Source of the DNA: a virus
Virus record (IMG/VR): IMGVR_UViG_3300022602_000451
Location: 1 to 22,842 of that record
Reading direction: 5' to 3' (one strand)
DNA: 22,842 nt
The position numbers were made by a program, and so were the translations under genes. This document shows, piece after piece, positions 19,940-22,842 of this stretch. Each line of letters begins with the position of its first letter. Within the stretch, counting starts at the first letter, position 1. Under the pieces are notes generated by a model that worked only from the letters and a program-made list of their open reading frames with translations, did no database searches and had not been told where the DNA came from.

Positions 19940-19984
19940 TGCGTTCTCCTTGTTGCGGCTGTATACAGCGGGGTCTTTATGTAC

Positions 19985-20000
19985 GGGGGCGTGTGCCCCC
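19985..20000 (-). terminator. perfect GC hairpin after the acidic gene
   Basis: GGGGGC-GTGT-GCCCCC, 6-bp stem with 4-nt loop, 6 nt after the stop at 20007. No clear U-run; probably a transcript end or 3' protection element. Confidence 0.5.
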
Positions 20001-20006
20001 TCCTAG

Positions 20007-20300
20007 TTAGTAGTGATATCTGCTACCTACGTAGTTAAAATCCTCCATAGGATCTATAGCTTCGTCACTGTGTCCTCCTTCAAAGATGTAGTCCTCTTCT
20101 TCCTCATCTACTTCGTCCTCGTCCTCATCCCCAAGGTCAAGCAAACTGTTTACGCGGATCATGTCCTCTACGTCGCCTTCGCTCATATAGCAAAGGCATG
20201 CACGCAGTGCCGCCTCTGGGTCTAACAGTCCTTCTTCTACCGCTTCTAACAGTTTGCATGTGTATTCACGGGATTTTGCTGAATCATAAAACATTGTCAT
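20007..20300 (-). CDS. conserved acidic early protein
   Basis: 97 aa from ATG 20300, where AAGGAGCGCAAA gives the ribosome site. N-terminal half helical: MTMFYDSAKSREYTCKLLEA, then VEEGLLDPEAALRACLCYMS and EGDVEDMIRVN. The second half is Asp/Glu-rich (LGDEDEDEVDEEEEDY). The 'ACL-x-YMSE-x-[DE]V-x-DM' string belongs to a conserved hypothetical protein of T4-like marine phages. Function unknown. Its promoter's -35 sits within the loop of the upstream gene's hairpin. Confidence 0.75.
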   Translation of the reverse strand: MTMFYDSAKSREYTCKLLEAVEEGLLDPEAALRACLCYMSEGDVEDMIRVNSLLDLGDEDEDEVDEEEEDYIFEGGHSDEAIDPMEDFNYVGSRYHY

Positions 20301-20327
20301 TTTGCGCTCCTTGTTAAACATGTCTAC

Positions 20328-20363
20328 ATTATATAACATAAAGTGGGCCTGTCAACCCACTTT
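20328..20363 (-). promoter_or_regulatory. fused hairpin and early promoter (TTGACA in the loop)
   Basis: AAAGTGGG (20340-20347) and CCCACTTT (20356-20363) form an 8-bp stem whose 8-nt loop holds TTGACA (minus strand, 20350-20355). The -10 TATAAT is at 20328-20333, spacer 16. The same 36 bp serve as the 3' hairpin of the gene at 20372 and as promoter for ATG 20300. Confidence 0.7.
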
Positions 20364-20377
20364 ACAAAACTTTACAC
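20360..20377 (-). repeat. CTTTACAAAA repeat (copy A)
   Basis: CTTTACAAAACTTTACAC, shared with 21679-21706, both at the 3' ends of early genes. Here it includes the stop codon at 20372. Confidence 0.55.
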
Positions 20378-20701
20378 AGTTTCCCTCTGTCTAAAGAACT
20401 CATCTATTGCCGTTCTCACGCAGTGCTCCGCGTCGTTAGTGTGTCCACCTATGTGCCAGTCAACTACACGCTCGGGGTCTACTCCGTACTGTTTCCAGTC
20501 GTATATGGTCGCTACTGTAGTAGCATCGCTAACAGGGTCTGTAAAGACTAACACCCACTCCGCTTGTACTTTGTCCCCCGCCGCCCATCTCTCTGGCTCC
20601 CCAAAGATTTCCACCAGCGAGGCGTAGTTTATGTTGATGTGGCCCCGTAAACTAGTGCCATTTACTACGTCCCAGTCTGTTGCTCTTTGCCATGCTTTCA
20701 T
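20372..20701 (-). CDS. conserved phage protein of unknown function
   Basis: 109 aa from ATG 20701 (AAAGGAGCACACG in front). Begins MKAWQRATDWDVVNGTSLRG, with HININYASLVEIFGEPERW, KVQAEWVLVF, VATIYDWKQYG and WHIGGHTNDAEHC. The 'NGTSL-x-G-x-I ... Y-x-x-LV-x-x-FGEP ... AEW ... ATIYDWK ... WHIGG' order is a recurring conserved hypothetical family in phages. No catalytic residues are obvious. It is an early gene in its own terminator-promoter cassette. Confidence 0.75.
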   Translation of the reverse strand: MKAWQRATDWDVVNGTSLRGHININYASLVEIFGEPERWAAGDKVQAEWVLVFTDPVSDATTVATIYDWKQYGVDPERVVDWHIGGHTNDAEHCVRTAIDEFFRQRETV

Positions 20702-20728
20702 CGTGTGCTCCTTTGTTAAAGTAACGGT

Positions 20729-20760
20729 ATTATAACACAAATAAAAGCCCTTGCGGGCTT
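20729..20760 (-). promoter_or_regulatory. cassette: intrinsic terminator plus TATAAT promoter
   Basis: Terminator AAGCCC-TTGC-GGGCTT (20745-20760), with TTTTA after it on the minus strand, followed at once by TGTTATAATAC (-10 at 20729-20734, extended -10). Then leader GTTACTTTAACAAAGGAGC and ATG 20701. A near-identical cassette is at 22719-22750. Confidence 0.8.
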
Positions 20761-20764
20761 AGGG

Positions 20765-21085
20765 TTAATCCATCCTGCTGCCTGCATAAGCTCTAAGTCC
20801 CAAGCTCTGCAGATATGTAGCCAGTGCCTGTGCACCCGCCTCTTTCACTGAAATACTCTGTGTGGGAATCTTTGCGGGATCCCAGTAATTGAGGCATTTG
20901 GGTTTGTAGTCCTTCTTAAAGCCGGCCTTGATCAATTCTTTGGCCTGTGGGGAATTTGTTCGGTCTACGTAGACATCCACCCAACCGAAGCCGCAGGCAT
21001 CACGCTCCCCTACTTTATTGTGCATCTCAACACCTGCGAGATGTGCTAGTAAAAAACCTGCTTGGATCTGTTCTGCTGTAATCAT
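20765..21085 (-). CDS. conserved phage protein of unknown function
   Basis: 106 aa. AAAGGAGCAGACG precedes the ATG. Starts MITAEQIQAGFLLAHLAGVE, then CGFGWVDVYVDR (about 31-42), LIKAGFKKDYKPK, NYWDP, and a conserved end EAGAQALATYLQSLGL then RAYAGSRMD. The 'CGF-x-WV-x-V ... W-[ND]-P ... EAGA-x-A ... L-x-x-x-G-x-x-AYAGSR-x-D' order recurs in phage hypothetical proteins. No known activity. It has its own promoter and a terminator behind it. Confidence 0.75.
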   Translation of the reverse strand: MITAEQIQAGFLLAHLAGVEMHNKVGERDACGFGWVDVYVDRTNSPQAKELIKAGFKKDYKPKCLNYWDPAKIPTQSISVKEAGAQALATYLQSLGLRAYAGSRMD

Positions 21086-21112
21086 CGTCTGCTCCTTTGT
21101 TAAAGTAAGTGT

Positions 21113-21150
21113 ATTATAAGTTCAAAAAGAAACCCGCACAAATGGCGGGC
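21113..21150 (-). promoter_or_regulatory. cassette: terminator plus TATAAT promoter
   Basis: CCCGC (21133-21137) and GCGGG (21145-21149) with a 7-nt loop and TTTCTTTTT after it on the minus strand, then -10 TATAAT at 21113-21118 for ATG 21085. Confidence 0.75.
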
Positions 21151-21160
21151 TTTTGTGTTG

Positions 21161-21334
21161 TTAAGCGTCCACTTCCATTACATCCACATTAATAACAGCA
21201 TCCCCATCCCAGTCCGCTTGTATTTGCTGTATGTGTGCGTTTGCTAGTTTTTGTGTACTATGTGCGCTTATGTTGTAAAATGCGTCCTCGTCATCCCCCC
21301 ATCCCTTTACTTGTACTATGTAAACTTTTTGCAT
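21161..21334 (-). CDS. 57-aa early protein
   Basis: ATG 21334 with AAAAGGAGCACAAC in front, TAA at 21161. Begins MQKVYIVQVKGWGDDEDAFY, continues NISAHSTQKLANAHIQQIQA and DWDGDAVINVDVMEVDA: a small beta-alpha-beta-like protein. It sits in a full cassette (own promoter at 21363-21368, terminator after the stop). Function unknown. Missed by a 60-aa size limit. Confidence 0.7.
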   Translation of the reverse strand: MQKVYIVQVKGWGDDEDAFYNISAHSTQKLANAHIQQIQADWDGDAVINVDVMEVDA

Positions 21335-21362
21335 GTTGTGCTCCTTTTGTTAAAGTAAATGT

Positions 21363-21400
21363 ATTATAACACAAAAAGAAACCCGCACAAGTGGCGGGTT
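21363..21400 (-). promoter_or_regulatory. cassette: terminator plus TATAAT promoter
   Basis: AACCCGC (21380-21386) and GCGGGTT (21394-21400), 7-bp stem, TTCTTTTT behind it on the minus strand, then TGTTATAATAC (-10 at 21363-21368) for ATG 21334. Confidence 0.8.
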
Positions 21401-21410
21401 ATTGTTATTG

Positions 21411-21596
21411 TTAAGCGCCCGTATAGTATTTTACGCTGTCCCGCCCTCCAAATATGTTTATGTAAAGCCACACGCCATTTGCTTTCATTTTGTATCCCTC
21501 AGCATACCAATTTTTTAATTGCCTTGTGCTTTGTCTGTTTGTTTTTGTTTTTGCATTATTAAACGCTAATGCTTGTGCTAGTGTAAGTCTGCGCAT
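21411..21596 (-). CDS. small basic early protein
   Basis: 61 aa from ATG 21596 (ATGGAGCACAT in front; upstream in-frame codons belong to the leader). Begins MRRLTLAQALAFNNAKTKTN and continues RQSTRQLKNWYAEGYKMKAN, basic and probably helical, then GVWLYINIFGGRDSVKYY. It might bind nucleic acid given its charge; family not recognised. Its leader is longer than in other cassettes and holds an extra hairpin (21621-21640). Confidence 0.65.
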   Translation of the reverse strand: MRRLTLAQALAFNNAKTKTNRQSTRQLKNWYAEGYKMKANGVWLYINIFGGRDSVKYYTGA

Positions 21597-21620
21597 ATGT
21601 GCTCCATATTTGTTAAAACG

Positions 21621-21640
21621 CTTTAGCACTATTGCTAAAG
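21621..21640 (-). promoter_or_regulatory. 5'-leader hairpin of the 21596 gene
   Basis: CTTTAGCA (21621-21628), loop of 4, TGCTAAAG (21633-21640): perfect 8-bp stem between -10 box and ribosome site, only in this cassette. Confidence 0.6.
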
Positions 21641-21647
21641 TAAATGT

Positions 21648-21682
21648 ATTATACACAAAAAAAGCACAGTTTCCTGTGCTTT
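21648..21682 (-). promoter_or_regulatory. cassette: strong terminator plus TATAAT promoter
   Basis: AAAGCACAG (21661-21669) and CTGTGCTTT (21674-21682), 9-bp stem with 4-nt loop, followed on the minus strand by a run of T, then GTGTATAATAC (-10 at 21648-21653). Confidence 0.85.
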
Positions 21683-21706
21683 ACAAAACTTTACAAAACT
21701 TTACAC
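21679..21706 (-). repeat. CTTTACAAAA repeat (copy B, three units)
   Basis: Three units of CTTTACAAAA/CTTTACAC in tandem, between the stop-side hairpin (21708-21727) and the terminator. The same motif occurs twice at 20360-20377. Confidence 0.6.
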
Positions 21707-21707
21707 T

Positions 21708-21727
21708 GTGTGGCATTTATGCCACAC
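21708..21727 (-). terminator. 3' hairpin of the YubB-like gene
   Basis: GTGTGGCA-TTTA-TGCCACAC, perfect 8-bp stem, 8 nt past the stop at 21736. It is followed by the CTTTACAAAA repeats and then by a second, U-tailed hairpin. Confidence 0.55.
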
Positions 21728-21735
21728 ATCATGAT

Positions 21736-22341
21736 TTATTCGTTTACAGAATCGATACCGCCGTCTAGTTCAATCTCTTGATTCTCCTCGTCTTCATACT
21801 CGGCAATCGTTTCTGATATCGCAAACATCTCATCGAGATCCTCGGGGATCTCATCCTTGACTTGATCGCTAGTCATGTCAGAGAGATCGTAGCCTTCGTC
21901 CCCGTCTGCATCAAACACGCCACAGAAGGCCATACCGGGTTCATAGTAGTAGGCTTTGACACCAAACCCTAGATCAAGTAATCTCTCGTAGGCAGCGGTG
22001 GGAGGTGCCCATGCTGAATCAAATGACATACGGACACTGTTAGAATCCAGCTTAGTGACCATACTGTCATCGCCGCCGATGTCCCACTTGGTGCCCCACT
22101 CGTTGACGCAGAAGTCATACCAGTTTTTGTAACCGTGTGTGACTTTATTGTCTAGCTCTTTCTGCTCTAAGGCCTTTTGCTCTTCAGGATCTCCCACACG
22201 GCCTGCCACGATATGCAGGTCTGGAGGTATAGGAATGAACTCATCAAGCAGTCTGCTATCGATAAATGCTTTAGTCGCACGCTCGATCATCAGGGGATCA
22301 TCGTGGGTTAAAGTGAGATTGTTGTTACACCAGTTTGGCAT
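21736..22341 (-). CDS. YubB/DUF1281-like protein (ferredoxin-like api domain)
   Basis: 201 aa, CTAAGGAGCTTCT before the ATG. Starts MPNWCNNNLTLTHDD, the hallmark MPNWC-x-N opening. Then FIPIPPDL (about 35-42), NWYDFCVNEWGTKWDIGGDD (about 73-92; family WY-x-W ... WGTKWD), SFDSAWAPPTAAYERLLDLG (family F-x-TAWSPP) and YYYEPGMAFCGVFD (family Y-x-EPG-x-x-FCG). The C-terminal 45 residues are an acidic tail (DLDEMFAISETIAEYEDEEN). The family is common on plasmids and phages; its job is not known. Third gene of an operon starting at 22697. Confidence 0.85.
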   Translation of the reverse strand: MPNWCNNNLTLTHDDPLMIERATKAFIDSRLLDEFIPIPPDLHIVAGRVGDPEEQKALEQKELDNKVTHGYKNWYDFCVNEWGTKWDIGGDDSMVTKLDSNSVRMSFDSAWAPPTAAYERLLDLGFGVKAYYYEPGMAFCGVFDADGDEGYDLSDMTSDQVKDEIPEDLDEMFAISETIAEYEDEENQEIELDGGIDSVNE

Positions 22342-22350
22342 AGAAGCTCC

Positions 22351-22524
22351 TTAGATTGTTGAAGTGTCGATTACGCTGTCTGCAAGTAAGACCGTGATCT
22401 CGTAGCCTTTTTTGCAACGGAATCTCGCCTGTGCCAGTCGCTGTGCCTCATATGAGCTCGAAGCTTGGACAGCGATTTCCTTGCCGCGATAAACGCAGAT
22501 GTAGTCTCTTATGGTCAGTGTCAT
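22351..22524 (-). CDS. 57-aa conserved small protein
   Basis: ATG 22524 overlaps the stop of the preceding gene (ATGA), CAAGGAGATCGC in front; TAA at 22351. Reads MTLTIRDYICVYRGKEIAVQ, ASSSYEAQRLAQARFRCKKG, YEITVLLADSVIDTSTI. The 'Y-x-GKE-x-x-V-x-A-x-SSYEAQ ... KK-x-Y-[DE]-[IV]-TV-x-LA' pattern is a conserved small hypothetical protein of marine phages. The next gene follows after 9 nt. Not listed by 60-aa cut-offs but well supported. Confidence 0.75.
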   Translation of the reverse strand: MTLTIRDYICVYRGKEIAVQASSSYEAQRLAQARFRCKKGYEITVLLADSVIDTSTI

Positions 22525-22697
22525 GCGATCTCCTTGGGGGTAAAAAGTTGTTTGAAACCAGCCATTACGATAAAGTAATGTGATAGTTCTAGTAAACTAA
22601 ACTCATATTGATGATCGCCTATGTAAAGCAGTGTCTCTAACATAGGCATCTCCAGTTGCTCTGATATAGCTTGTACGGTTGCTAGTGCGTCGTCCAT
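22521..22697 (-). CDS. 58-aa early protein, first of the operon
   Basis: From ATG 22697 (AAAGGAGCACACG in front). Begins MDDALATVQAISEQLEMPML and continues ETLLYIGDHQYEFSLLELSH, YFIVMAGFKQLFTPKEIA. Helical, no membrane span, family not recognised. Its stop overlaps the next start. Promoter and upstream terminator at 22719-22750. Confidence 0.65.
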   Translation of the reverse strand: MDDALATVQAISEQLEMPMLETLLYIGDHQYEFSLLELSHYFIVMAGFKQLFTPKEIA

Positions 22698-22718
22698 CGT
22701 GTGCTCCTTTAAAACTGT

Positions 22719-22750
22719 ATTATAACACAATAAAAAGCCCTTGCGGGCTT
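22719..22750 (-). promoter_or_regulatory. cassette: intrinsic terminator plus TATAAT promoter
   Basis: AAGCCC-TTGC-GGGCTT (22735-22750) followed on the minus strand by TTTTTATTG and TGTTATAATAC (-10 at 22719-22724). Nearly the same sequence as the cassette at 20729-20760, including the flanking AGGGTTAAT with the upstream stop codon. Confidence 0.85.
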
Positions 22751-22754
22751 AGGG

Positions 22755-22842
22755 TTAATATTGTCCGTAGTAGGCAAACGTCACGTAGGGATCTAACGCT
22801 GCCAGCTCAGAGGCCGCCCCTGTGAGTAGTGCTTGCTTTTGG
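22755..22842 (-). CDS. C-terminal fragment of an early gene (enters from right edge)
   Basis: Open frame from the right edge to TAA at 22755: 28 codons starting QKQALLTGAASELAALDPYV and ending TFAYYGQY. The terminator 5 nt behind the stop and the shared cassette structure support a real gene. Too little is visible to name it. Confidence 0.5.
   Translation of the reverse strand, partial: QKQALLTGAASELAALDPYVTFAYYGQY

Noticed and set aside
19958-19969. Palindrome GCTGTATACAGC as a LexA box
   Set aside because: A LexA box needs CTGT-N8-ACAG; here the arms are only 2 nt apart. Left as an unexplained palindrome.

Overview
The window reads as part of a T4-like (contractile-tailed, tevenvirus-type) phage genome, most like the marine T4-like phages. 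The evidence is a recognisable T4 replication and recombination set (gp32, UvsX, a UvsY-like protein, UvsW, gp61 primase, gp41 helicase), copies of the T4-type late promoter core NRTAAATA, and dense head-to-tail packing with ATGA/TAATG overlaps. No rRNA, tRNA, CRISPR array or integrase was seen. The host cannot be fixed from sequence; the early promoters are close to the bacterial sigma-70 consensus.

Left part (1-8.3 kb, + strand, AT-rich): end of the ssDNA-binding protein gp32, then uvsX, a small acidic protein, a uvsY-like gene, a 405-aa protein that looks like a helicase relative without an ATPase site, and uvsW. A truncated HNH homing-endonuclease remnant lies antisense just after uvsW. 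A chain of conserved small phage genes follows, ending with a 192-aa protein that keeps the catalytic motifs of bacterial DNA polymerase III alpha (DnaE) in miniature.

Middle (8.2-16.2 kb, both strands): primase and helicase, interrupted by late-type genes: a virion-like beta protein, a YqgE/AlgH-like protein, a nucleotidyltransferase-fold protein, a tail-fibre-like glycine-rich protein, a HAD nucleotidase-like protein, an FkbM-type methyltransferase and several small unknowns. Late promoters sit 4-7 nt from several start codons, so those mRNAs would be leaderless or nearly so. Base composition becomes more GC-rich from about 12.5 kb.

A roughly 650-bp non-coding block (16.16-16.81 kb) holds phased T-tracts (likely bent DNA), three GC-rich hairpins and imperfect CCCCG-headed repeats.

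Right part (16.8-22.8 kb, all - strand): small early genes, many under 60 codons. Most are packaged in repeated cassettes made of a hairpin terminator, a sigma-70 promoter, a conserved leader ending GGAGCACAC, and an ORF. This resembles the promoter-early-stem-loop (PeSL) cassettes described for T4-type phages. The contents include a YubB/DUF1281-like protein, an AAA+ ATPase coupled to a membrane coiled-coil protein and a zinc-motif protein, and a series of micro-membrane proteins.
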